64,000 nucleotides of DNA from Oligoflexales bacterium (GTDB lineage Bacteria > Bdellovibrionota_B > Oligoflexia > Oligoflexales > RGVZ01), in assembly GCA_947494335.1 (NCBI GenBank), contig CANLUT010000001.1, forward strand, positions 1,233,649-1,297,648, read 5' to 3'. Both the position numbers and the translations under genes were made by a program. The notes beneath the pieces are model-generated. The model did no database searches. It worked only from the letters and a program-made list of their open reading frames with translations, and was not told the DNA's origin. This document shows, piece by piece, positions 57,425 through 64,000 of the stretch. The stretch's first letter is position 1. Each line of letters opens with the position of its first letter.

Positions 57425-57555
57425 TGAATATTTTCTTGGGGTTCACCGGGGCTCATCTCCCCTATGAATATCCCTATTATCGCATATCTTGGGGCTAGCC
57501 CTTCAAAAATCACTTCTGCAAAAAAATCAGACCTTCCATTGATTGCAACTTTCAT
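57345..57555 (-). other. Short overlapping frames upstream of the unrecognised gene
   Basis: A 47-codon frame (ATG 57555, stop 57412) starts with TTGGAG a few bases before it. A 33-codon frame (GTG 57446, stop 57345) begins NPKKIFIVDDDQVSE, which resembles the first strand and acidic pocket of a response-regulator receiver domain. The three minus-strand frames overlap in series, as a decayed, frameshifted gene would. The evidence is thin. Confidence 0.2.
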
Positions 57556-57728
57556 CTCCAACCCTTTGCAATAACAGACCATCTAAATTAAATTGATCCT
57601 ATGCAAATGACGCCCCCAAAAGCCCACCTGTCGCGTAACCCGCCATATTCCCCTTAGATTTCGAGTGCTTTTTCTTAGTTGTAAAGAAAAAAATTTATTT
57701 TCCGATATCTCCTCAGGAGGCACAGGGA
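57425..57728. other. Intergenic region, 304 bases
   Basis: Apart from the short minus-strand frames at its left end, the right part is AT-rich and leads to CTCAGGAGG, the ribosome site of the minisatellite lipoprotein gene (AGGAGG at 57715-57720, 8 bases before its ATG). I see no clear -35/-10 pair and no RNA gene. Confidence 0.5.
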
Positions 57729-59444
57729 ATGAACATGCGTATCGCCACTTTCGTTTTTATCGCACTGAGCATTCTTTCATGCGGCCGCTCGACGGATCTA
57801 CAACCCGCTTCGCGACTTTTATCGTCACCAATAGATAAGAATGGGAATCACTCTGATAACAAGAAATCTGAGCTGAATTTTATTTCGACTAATTTAACAA
57901 TTGGTGCTGAAGGTGCTGCTCTACCTGGGGACGCGCTTCATGTCGAACTTGATCTCAAGGTGGAAGGCTCCGACACTGGCTTTGAAAATTCACCTTATTT
58001 TTTGATCCACAACCAAGCTGGACAGACCTTAATTTCCGCCGTCGATCTCAAATCGCTGGTCAAAGGTAGACGACTGACGATTTCACCTGGGACGAACGAT
58101 AACGAGAAAGTTGTAACTCCTGACGACACATCCTTATCTCTTTCACTGATAAACAGCGGGCCTTCAAACTTTACAGTGACCGTATATGCCGTGAAATTAT
58201 ATGCGATTCGCCAGGGTAAACGTGTGGACATAAATTTACCCCCGCTCGCAAAGTGGTCGATGCCAGAAGGCACTGGGCTCCAAATGGATCCAGACATGGG
58301 ATATATCTTGCACGGTAAAGATACTCCATCTACCACTCCATCTACCACTCCATCTACCACTTCATCTACCACTTCATCTACCACTCCATCTACCACTCCA
58401 TCTACCACTCCATCTACCACTTCATCTACCACTTCATCTACCACTTCATCTACCACTTCATCTACCACTTCATCTACCACTTCATCTACCACTCCATCTA
58501 CCACTTCATCTACCACTTCATCTACCACTTCATCTACCACTTCATCTACCACTTCATCTACCACTTCATCTACCACTTCATCTACCACTTCATCTACCAC
58601 TTCATCTACCGCTCCATCTGGCAATGCTTTGCCAGAATGTGGAAGCATAGGAAATAGTTGTTATGACAATGCATCCGCTATGGCAGCTGGGCACGCTCGC
58701 TTAAAAGATGGTGCAAAGATATCGCTAGTGGCGACCGTCAGTGGATTTAAAGTCTGGAAGGATGATTCTAGCGACAAAATTATTAAGGCTTCCGGACTTT
58801 ATTCCACGGCAGGAGACTGGCAGAGAAAATTAAAAAAATACGGTTCAGACTATGACGACTATTTCTTAGGTTACAATTCCCTCGCTGGAAGGGCTTGCCC
58901 AGAAATGATCTTTCCGGCTGATTGGTCGACAGTGACAGAAAGCAAAGAAGACAAGTGCTTATACTACGATCGCGGGACGCGCGGCGTTCGCCTCGGTCTA
59001 GACATGCCGAGATTTAAAAACGTTGGCGTTGATAAAGTCGACTTTATGTGGATTTGGGGCTCCCCCTGGGGAGATTTTTGTCAGTTCAGATGTAGGACGC
59101 CTTTGTACTTTCAGGGCAATATCAAGACTTGCAATGTCAAAGGCATGAGGCTACCGACGATATATGAGGCCGAGGTGCAACTAGATTACGCTCCGTTCTC
59201 AAAAAAATATGGTTTACCTAAGAGGCCAGGTTACGTGGATCAATGGTTAACGCAGGGCGGGGCCACATATCCGGCTCCAGGCAAGGGCGTCCCTGCGGTA
59301 CCAGGAGGTGGCTATACTTATACCGCAAGCGGTGTGTGGCAGCCTACATTCGCCTCCCAGTACTTTGTGTACGATAATCAAAGACGTCCAGAAAAGTCCT
59401 CTTTTGATACTTTGCAGAACGTGCGCTGCGTCTTGCCACCTTAA
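57729..59444 (+). CDS. Lipoprotein with Ser/Thr/Pro minisatellite linker and C-terminal DUF1566/Lcl-like domain
   Basis: The 571-residue protein starts at ATG 57729 with AGGAGG upstream. The lipobox LSC gives Cys18. Residues of about 45-195 form an uncharacterised beta-rich domain. About 199-297 is a linker of repeated TPST/TSST tetrapeptides encoded by 12-bp units. About 305-571 has six or more cysteines and ends with CNVKGMRLPTIYEAE ... VRCVLPP. That is the pattern of DUF1566 (Lcl C-terminal)/FGE-like domains; the assignment is inference. The linker is low-complexity and may be a mucin-like stalk that sets the domain away from the membrane. Confidence 0.75.
   Translation: MNMRIATFVFIALSILSCGRSTDLQPASRLLSSPIDKNGNHSDNKKSELNFISTNLTIGAEGAALPGDALHVELDLKVEGSDTGFENSPYFLIHNQAGQTLISAVDLKSLVKGRRLTISPGTNDNEKVVTPDDTSLSLSLINSGPSNFTVTVYAVKLYAIRQGKRVDINLPPLAKWSMPEGTGLQMDPDMGYILHGKDTPSTTPSTTPSTTSSTTSSTTPSTTPSTTPSTTSSTTSSTTSSTTSSTTSSTTSSTTPSTTSSTTSSTTSSTTSSTTSSTTSSTTSSTTSSTTSSTAPSGNALPECGSIGNSCYDNASAMAAGHARLKDGAKISLVATVSGFKVWKDDSSDKIIKASGLYSTAGDWQRKLKKYGSDYDDYFLGYNSLAGRACPEMIFPADWSTVTESKEDKCLYYDRGTRGVRLGLDMPRFKNVGVDKVDFMWIWGSPWGDFCQFRCRTPLYFQGNIKTCNVKGMRLPTIYEAEVQLDYAPFSKKYGLPKRPGYVDQWLTQGGATYPAPGKGVPAVPGGGYTYTASGVWQPTFASQYFVYDNQRRPEKSSFDTLQNVRCVLPP
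58323..58610 (+). repeat. 12-bp minisatellite, 24 uninterrupted copies, in the lipoprotein gene
   Basis: The unit ACTYCATCTACC repeats 24 times in phase with the reading frame, followed by one diverged copy (58611-58622). Each unit encodes T-P/S-S-T and varies only at the fourth base (C or T). The order CCCTT CCCTT TTTTC TTTTT TTTT shows that a 60-bp block has been duplicated. Length changes by whole units keep the frame open. Confidence 0.95.
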
Positions 59445-59786
59445 GTTGACAAAAGGCTTACCCGAACGGTTTACCTCGACTTTATAAAGACCCTCAAGTG
59501 AGGTTATCAAATGACTCTCGTTAAGCTGCAAGCAACGATTGGAAAAAAATAACGCCGAAGACACCATGATCGAACAGCTCATGATTCGGTGACGATTAAG
59601 CTTTCCAGCCTGGCACCTATAGTCTTTTGCCTTGGTATTTTCAGGATAGTATCACACCTGCTGCTGAGGTCTGACAGGAAGACTGCAGGGCAGCATCGGA
59701 AACAACCCCTTTCTTTCTAACTCCACATCACAGAGTGAAGACCAAATCCGGCCAAATGAAATTGACTTACCGTTGTTATCTCAACA
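59445..59786. other. Convergent intergenic region, 342 bases
   Basis: No gene, RNA or clear terminator is visible. A small palindrome CCTCAAGTGAGG lies at 59492-59503. It is too short to call a terminator. Confidence 0.4.
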
Positions 59787-60929
59787 TTAAAAAAACAGCA
59801 CAAAATTACCTGAAATCTGCTCGTACATCCACAAGCCCGCCAGTCCGGCTGTGATCGTAGAGCCACCGATTAAGAATACGAAATAGTAAAAATTGGTCCG
59901 GCGCAATGCAAACGCCAGAGGTAGAAAAAGACCTATAATCATGATCTGCGCCAATTCAACGCCGAGATTAAAGCCAATAAGTGGTTTGGCTAATGACCAT
60001 CCCGATAGACCCAGGTCATTGAGTACAGATGCATATCCGACGCCATGGATCAGACCGAAGCAAAAACCTACGAGCCAAAAATTATGACTGACGAGTGGAC
60101 GCAAGTTGTTGATGGCGGTGAGCAGAATTGTCAGAGCCACCAAGACCTCTACCACCCTCAGCGGAGGCGGTGAAATGACGGAAAAAGAGGTTAAACAAAG
60201 AGTGATCGTATGCGCGACCGTGAATGCAGTCACCACCTTCAAAGCCGACAAAACCACATCAGTCAATTTCTCCTGCGGATGATATCTTTTGCCACGACTG
60301 ACGTACACCGCGGGAAGCACAAGAGCGACTAAAAACAACATATGGTCAATGCCGCGGAATATATGACTGATTCCCTCAGTAATGAATTGAGTGATTTTAG
60401 TCGATGCGTTTCTCGAGGCAAGGTCATACTCAAAGGTCTGACTTGATTTGGAAAAGACCGCGGACTCCGTCTTGTCGCGAAAAAAAATACTGAGCAACCC
60501 TCGATGCTGCGCGTCTTCGTCAAACATGCCAGAGTAACGAACCAATAGCTTTGAGATCGGCTTTGCGTCACATGAGGTTTCAAAAATTACACTCGCGAAT
60601 GCGCCTCCAGATAACTCGCTGACTTGCAGGTCAATCGGCATGATCGCGCAGGCTTCGTCTCCGTTACGTAGCTCAAGATGTCCGACTAAGTACGAGAAAA
60701 TTTCAGACTGGTGAGCCGTTAACTCCCCCCAGGTGATTTTTCCATCTTGGTTTTGGTCCAAGCCGATGATCACCTCAAGATCCTGCAACGCAACGTCATA
60801 TTGTCCTGATAAGGCCTGCCCTTCGATATCGAGCGCAATAAAGCCGTCACTGGTAGTGTGGGCTAATACTGCTGTAGAAGTGAGGACTGAGCACAGTGAA
60901 AGGACCAAAAAAACTAAAAACTCTTTCAT
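59787..60929 (-). CDS. HupE/UreJ-family membrane protein with EF-hand in the N-terminal region
   Basis: The 380-residue protein has a signal peptide (to about residue 24), an exported domain (about 25-180) and a C-terminal membrane domain with about six helices. The domain carries GIDHMLFLVALVLP, VTAFTVAHTITL, CFGLIHGVGYASVL and FNLGVELAQI, the signatures of HupE/UreJ-type proteins, some of which are nickel/cobalt transporters. Residues 58-69 (DQNQDGKITWGE) are a canonical EF-hand loop, pointing to calcium binding in the periplasmic part. It starts 5 bases after the stop of the TPR gene, so the two are co-translated. Confidence 0.85.
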   Translation of the reverse strand: MKEFLVFLVLSLCSVLTSTAVLAHTTSDGFIALDIEGQALSGQYDVALQDLEVIIGLDQNQDGKITWGELTAHQSEIFSYLVGHLELRNGDEACAIMPIDLQVSELSGGAFASVIFETSCDAKPISKLLVRYSGMFDEDAQHRGLLSIFFRDKTESAVFSKSSQTFEYDLASRNASTKITQFITEGISHIFRGIDHMLFLVALVLPAVYVSRGKRYHPQEKLTDVVLSALKVVTAFTVAHTITLCLTSFSVISPPPLRVVEVLVALTILLTAINNLRPLVSHNFWLVGFCFGLIHGVGYASVLNDLGLSGWSLAKPLIGFNLGVELAQIMIIGLFLPLAFALRRTNFYYFVFLIGGSTITAGLAGLWMYEQISGNFVLFF

Positions 60930-60934
60930 TATTT

Positions 60935-62191
60935 TTATACACCCTGCATTTTGTTTTTAAGCCATACAAACCGGCCGTGCAAATATCCTGTGGACTTCAT
61001 CCAATCAAGGGCGGGCTTGGCAGCCTTGAAATCTTTAGCGGCGTATGCAGACTCAAGAAGCAATCTGGCGTCAATGGGTTCACGTTGAGTGCGGAAATTC
61101 TGCTCCGCAGCAACTAAAGCCTCTTGTGGACTATCTTTTAAGTAAAGGAAAAAATACGCAGCTTCTCTTAGATGGATATTTGAGTCCCGACGACTCTCGG
61201 ATTCTCGGTCGAGTTCAATCAAGTGCATGAGCTCGCTGAATCTTAATGAATCTAGCTGACGCATAGCCCTGGCACAGCGCAAGACCGCACCTTGAATTTT
61301 TTCAAATGGACAGGCGATTTGACTAGCCTCAGTATATCGCCCTGCGTCTAGATGCAAGTCACTCAGATTAATCGCCGTAAAACGATCCTGAGGATCCCCT
61401 GCATAAAGACTCATTAATTCCGACTGACCTGCTTGAAGATCGTTCAATTGAAGCGACATGTCTGACGTCACAGTCTTGATATACTTATCAAGCTCTGAAA
61501 TCTTAGTAGAATTTTTCTGACCCGCGCTTTGCTGCGAGGACGCCGGGACGGAGTACATCGTTTTCATGATGGTGAGACTGGCTTGAGCCTCACCCAGCAT
61601 AGACCTCGCCGCGAGTTCGCAAACCGCCCTCACCACCCGCGTCTCATCATTGCTGCGCTGCGGTAGTGCCTGACATGATTCCCGTGCATCGGTGTAGCGG
61701 CCTAGGACCATAAAAATGGTCGCTTCCATGATCCTTGCGTTACCATCTTCGGGCGTCGCTTTTAAGTAAGCACCCAGATCCTGCAACGCTAGTTCAAATT
61801 GATGGTTAAACTGGTAAATATCAGCCCTTCGCAGTAGCACAGCCGTAGGCGGCGATTTTTGCGACCACCAAGGCGATAATGCCGCCTCAGCTTCGCCGTA
61901 AAATCGAGGTGCACCGGATAAGCGACCCAATTTCAAAAGTTCATCCGTTAGGGCTAAAACAGCTCGGATGTCGCTAGGATCTTTGCGCCGCTCAGCTCGA
62001 AGTTTTCGTAAATGCGCGGGAACTCTGGGATCCTCGCTGGACGCAGGAAGCGTTGCGATAATCTGGTCAGAAGATTGCGGCTTAAACGTAACCGCCAATA
62101 AGCTAGACAAGGGCGCAAGAAACAGTGCGCTCGCAATCACTAGTCGAGATAGTAAGATTGATACATCCAAAACTGCACCTCGGAGCATCAT
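60935..62191 (-). CDS. Exported TPR protein
   Basis: The 418-residue protein has an N-terminal signal/anchor (LSRLVIASALFLAPLSSLLAV, about 14-34). The rest is helical with several TPR-like pairs, for example ELALQDLGAYLKATPEDGNARIMEAT, LGRYTDARESCQALPQR and DLHLDAGRYTEASQIAC. TPRs mediate protein binding. It lies directly upstream of the HupE-like gene and should form one operon with it. A partner role for that membrane protein is plausible but not shown. Confidence 0.75.
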   Translation of the reverse strand: MMLRGAVLDVSILLSRLVIASALFLAPLSSLLAVTFKPQSSDQIIATLPASSEDPRVPAHLRKLRAERRKDPSDIRAVLALTDELLKLGRLSGAPRFYGEAEAALSPWWSQKSPPTAVLLRRADIYQFNHQFELALQDLGAYLKATPEDGNARIMEATIFMVLGRYTDARESCQALPQRSNDETRVVRAVCELAARSMLGEAQASLTIMKTMYSVPASSQQSAGQKNSTKISELDKYIKTVTSDMSLQLNDLQAGQSELMSLYAGDPQDRFTAINLSDLHLDAGRYTEASQIACPFEKIQGAVLRCARAMRQLDSLRFSELMHLIELDRESESRRDSNIHLREAAYFFLYLKDSPQEALVAAEQNFRTQREPIDARLLLESAYAAKDFKAAKPALDWMKSTGYLHGRFVWLKNKMQGV

Positions 62192-62254
62192 TTGTGGTAG
62201 CCTATCTATAAGTTTCGAGTCCCAAATTATTTACATTTTTTTTGGAGGTTGCAA

Positions 62255-62548
62255 ATGAAAATAAACTTTATTGCTGTAATCGTAGCGTTCATTGGATACG
62301 CATCACCATCTTTTGCCCATAAATCAAAAGATACCCATTCGCATTGCATTGTTGACGGCAAGGGCGTCAAGGTTTCCGGAAAGACCGATGCGGCGCGTAA
62401 AAAAGCCTGTGGCAAAATTGCAGGCTCTGCATGGGATGAGCAAAACCCAAAGCCAATTGAAACATCAGCGGCACCATCAGCGGCACCGGCAGAGACTAAG
62501 TCCCCTGACGCGAGCCAGCCAGCGCCTGCTGCTGGCGAAACTAAATAA
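62255..62548 (+). CDS. Small secreted Ala/Pro/Ser-rich protein
   Basis: The 97-residue protein starts at ATG 62255, with GGAGG 6 bases upstream; TTG 62249 is in frame but unlikely. A signal peptide ending in SFAHKS is followed by a short core with His residues and two cysteines (HSHCIVDGKGVKVSGKTDAARKKACGK), then a low-complexity tail (TSAAPSAAPAETKSPD). No family recognised. It is convergent with the peroxiredoxin gene, whose C-terminus has a similar Ala/Pro-rich tail. Confidence 0.7.
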   Translation: MKINFIAVIVAFIGYASPSFAHKSKDTHSHCIVDGKGVKVSGKTDAARKKACGKIAGSAWDEQNPKPIETSAAPSAAPAETKSPDASQPAPAAGETK

Positions 62549-62565
62549 AAATACCCGATAAATTT

Positions 62566-62599
62566 AAACCCCCGCAGTCGTTAAGAACTGCGGGGGTTT
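62566..62599. terminator. Rho-independent terminator hairpin
   Basis: AAACCCCCGCAGT pairs perfectly with ACTGCGGGGGTTT around an 8-base loop, and T-rich sequence follows. It sits between the convergent small secreted protein and peroxiredoxin genes. A-rich sequence on its left side suggests that it works in both directions. Confidence 0.9.
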
Positions 62600-62630
62600 T
62601 TCTTTGGTAACCAGAGCACAAAAACTAACT

Positions 62631-63389
62631 TTAATTAGCCGGCTTCTTTGGTTCTTTTTGCGCCTTGCCACGGGGCTTTTTGGTGGCTTTTGACGCTGGT
62701 TGATCAGTAGTCTTCTTTGGACGGTCACTAGACTTCGTCTCTGGCTCAACAGCAGCCTTGGGAGCAACCCCACTCTCAGCTGCGGGCGCTGACACAGCAG
62801 CAGGAGCTGCACTTGGCGATGGCTGCGTCACGGCCGAGCTTCCGCCCGTATCGTTCTGAAGCTCATCCAAAGTCTCAGCACTCCAGACCGCATCAAATGC
62901 AGGGTCAACATCTCTTGCAATCGAGCGGACTTTAAGTTCTGGATCAATAATAAAGGTCGTGCGACGCGCCACTCCAATCACAGGCACTTTCACGCCGTAT
63001 TTCTCCAGTGCCTCACCCTTTGGATCAGCAAGAAGATCGAATGATAAGCGATGCTTCGCGTGAAATTCTTTTTGAGTCGACTGTGTATCGGACGAAATAC
63101 CAACCAACACAGCGTTTCGCTCCTCGATCTTGCGGATCGCATCGCGAAACGCACACGCTTGCTCCGTGCATCCTGGCGAACCAGCCTTGGGGTAGAAATA
63201 CACAACTGTCCACTTGCCTTTGCGGTCAGACAGTTTGAATACCTTACCATCCTGGTTGGGAAGCTCGATGTTCGGTGCGTCCTGATTTAAAGCCACCTCA
63301 GCCGCACTGACGCTGCTGACCACAGCCTTTGGAGCGGCGCCAAGGATCAGCGCCAGCCCTGTGGTTATACCTATCACTAATTTTTTCAT
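62631..63389 (-). CDS. Secreted peroxiredoxin (Bcp/PrxQ type) with low-complexity tail
   Basis: The 252-residue protein has a signal peptide (cleaved near residue 30, SAAE) and a Bcp-type peroxiredoxin domain (about 31-180). The peroxidatic cysteine is in YPKAGSPGCTEQACAFRD, with the second cysteine five residues later, the atypical 2-Cys spacing of PrxQ. FIIDPELKVRSI fits the end of the fold. The last about 70 residues are Ala/Pro/Ser and then Lys/Pro-rich (KPRGKAQKEPKKPAN). It should reduce hydroperoxides in the periplasm or outside the cell. It is 59 bases downstream of the DUF4331-like gene on the same strand. Confidence 0.9.
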   Translation of the reverse strand: MKKLVIGITTGLALILGAAPKAVVSSVSAAEVALNQDAPNIELPNQDGKVFKLSDRKGKWTVVYFYPKAGSPGCTEQACAFRDAIRKIEERNAVLVGISSDTQSTQKEFHAKHRLSFDLLADPKGEALEKYGVKVPVIGVARRTTFIIDPELKVRSIARDVDPAFDAVWSAETLDELQNDTGGSSAVTQPSPSAAPAAVSAPAAESGVAPKAAVEPETKSSDRPKKTTDQPASKATKKPRGKAQKEPKKPAN

Positions 63390-63448
63390 GGAGTCCTCTC
63401 TTAGACTTTTATGCAGTTATGCCATCACCGTCAGCAAGTGGCGTGGAA

Positions 63449-64000
63449 TCAATCCCACGCACTCCATGGAACATCGACATAGGGGAACTTGGCTGAATCG
63501 TAAACGCCTGCGCCTCCAGTAGTAGCCGTTTCAGCACCAGCAAAACTATCCAACAAACAGTTAATAGGAACTTGTAAAGCTCTATTAGACACCGTGTGGT
63601 TTGTAAATCCAGCTGCAGCAAGGTCAACTTGACCATCTAGCGCGCCCACACCCGTACCTTCGAGAGTTTTACATTCAGCAAGGAACGTCAGCGCGGTTTT
63701 GACGACGTTGTTAGTTAGTGTACGACCATTTAGCGGCCATGCTTCCGCTGCATATCCGCGGTTCACACGCAGCATGTCGCCAGCGCCTTTTGCATCTGGG
63801 TACTGTGAAATACCCTTGATACCTGTCACAAAAACTGTGACAAGATCTGTACGGTTAGTTTTGCCGATGTCGGTAATCCCACCCTGCACTGTGAGACCAC
63901 TGCTGCCGTACAATGCATTTAGAAGAACTGCAAGCTGCGGATCGGTCACATAGGATGCGAAATTCGACACATCGTCTTTTGGCTCTGTCGCATTGAATTT
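63449..64000 (-). CDS. DUF4331-like protein, N-terminus beyond the window
   Basis: Only the C-terminal 183 residues are inside the window and the frame is open at the right edge. Segments RVNRGYAAEAWPLNGRTLTNNVVKTAL and FPYVDVPWSAWD, with the long Gly/Ala-rich stretch between them, resemble the end of DUF4331 proteins (GRxLTDDVV ... FPY). DUF4331 proteins are usually secreted and uncharacterised. I recall them near TPR and HupE/UreJ genes in other bacteria, as here, but this needs checking. GTG 63970 is not a likely start because the frame continues upstream. Confidence 0.6.
   Translation of the reverse strand, partial: KFNATEPKDDVSNFASYVTDPQLAVLLNALYGSSGLTVQGGITDIGKTNRTDLVTVFVTGIKGISQYPDAKGAGDMLRVNRGYAAEAWPLNGRTLTNNVVKTALTFLAECKTLEGTGVGALDGQVDLAAAGFTNHTVSNRALQVPINCLLDSFAGAETATTGGAGVYDSAKFPYVDVPWSAWD

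Noticed and set aside
58323-58610. CRISPR array
   Set aside because: The units are 12 bp, directly adjacent and encode a protein linker. There are no spacers.
57995-58648. Minus-strand frame coding a Val-Val-Asp-Glu/Gly repeat
   Set aside because: It is the mirror image of the Thr/Ser/Pro minisatellite of the real plus-strand lipoprotein, which has a ribosome site, signal peptide and lipobox. The minus frame has none of these.
59492-59503. Terminator at CCTCAAGTGAGG
   Set aside because: The stem is only four base pairs and no T-run follows.

Overview
The window looks like chromosomal DNA of a Gram-negative bacterium with a lipoprotein-rich, double-membrane envelope. It carries about ten predicted lipoproteins, an outer-membrane beta-barrel, a class A penicillin-binding protein, a DegP-like protease, RlmJ, RimK and UMF1 transporter genes. 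Many secreted proteins have no clear family. This mix, with a GC content that looks near 50% by eye, would fit a Bdellovibrionota/Oligoflexia-type (former deltaproteobacterial) lineage. That placement is inference and is weakly held. No phage, insertion sequence, CRISPR array or rRNA was seen. One tRNA (Leu, UAA) is present.

Region 1 (1-20329, minus) is a single uninterrupted reading frame of at least 6776 codons that runs off the left edge. It encodes a giant predicted lipoprotein made of an N-terminal region, five tandem units of about 1.1 kaa each (3.3-3.4 kb of DNA) and a C-terminal region of at least 740 residues. Each unit carries a conserved His/Cys-rich patch. Divergent from it is a four-gene operon (20548-23645): a PEGA/TPR protein, a beta-barrel, a membrane-anchored alpha-carbonic-anhydrase-like protein that has lost all three zinc histidines, and an EamA transporter. 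The giant gene and this operon are the best candidate here for an undescribed surface system.

Region 2 (23649-34186) holds a minus-strand group for methionine sulfoxide repair and oxygenase chemistry (secreted protein, periplasmic MsrB-MsrA fusion, 2OG-Fe oxygenase). It continues with an aldo/keto reductase, inorganic pyrophosphatase, a von Willebrand factor A lipoprotein, a membrane adenylate cyclase with a PilZ domain, and a 918-residue HEAT-repeat protein ending in a HEPN-like RxxxxH motif.

Region 3 (34471-43203) is mostly secreted proteins: a CAP-domain lipoprotein, a patatin phospholipase, a UMF1 transporter, a CHAP-like cysteine peptidase lipoprotein, an M48-type metallopeptidase lipoprotein and two lipoproteins of unknown function.

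Region 4 (43309-55602) is housekeeping: tRNA-Leu, a DUF393 thioredoxin-like protein, RlmJ, RimK with a succinylglutamate desuccinylase-like partner, MscS, Apt, a large PBP1, a FolB-like protein with an extension, a DegP-like protease and a GT4 glycosyltransferase.

Region 5 (55654-64000) returns to accessory secreted proteins. These are a proline-rich lipoprotein, an unrecognised (possibly decayed) gene, a lipoprotein with a 24-copy 12-bp minisatellite, and a HupE/TPR pair. The last two minus-strand genes are a secreted peroxiredoxin and a DUF4331-like protein that runs off the right edge.
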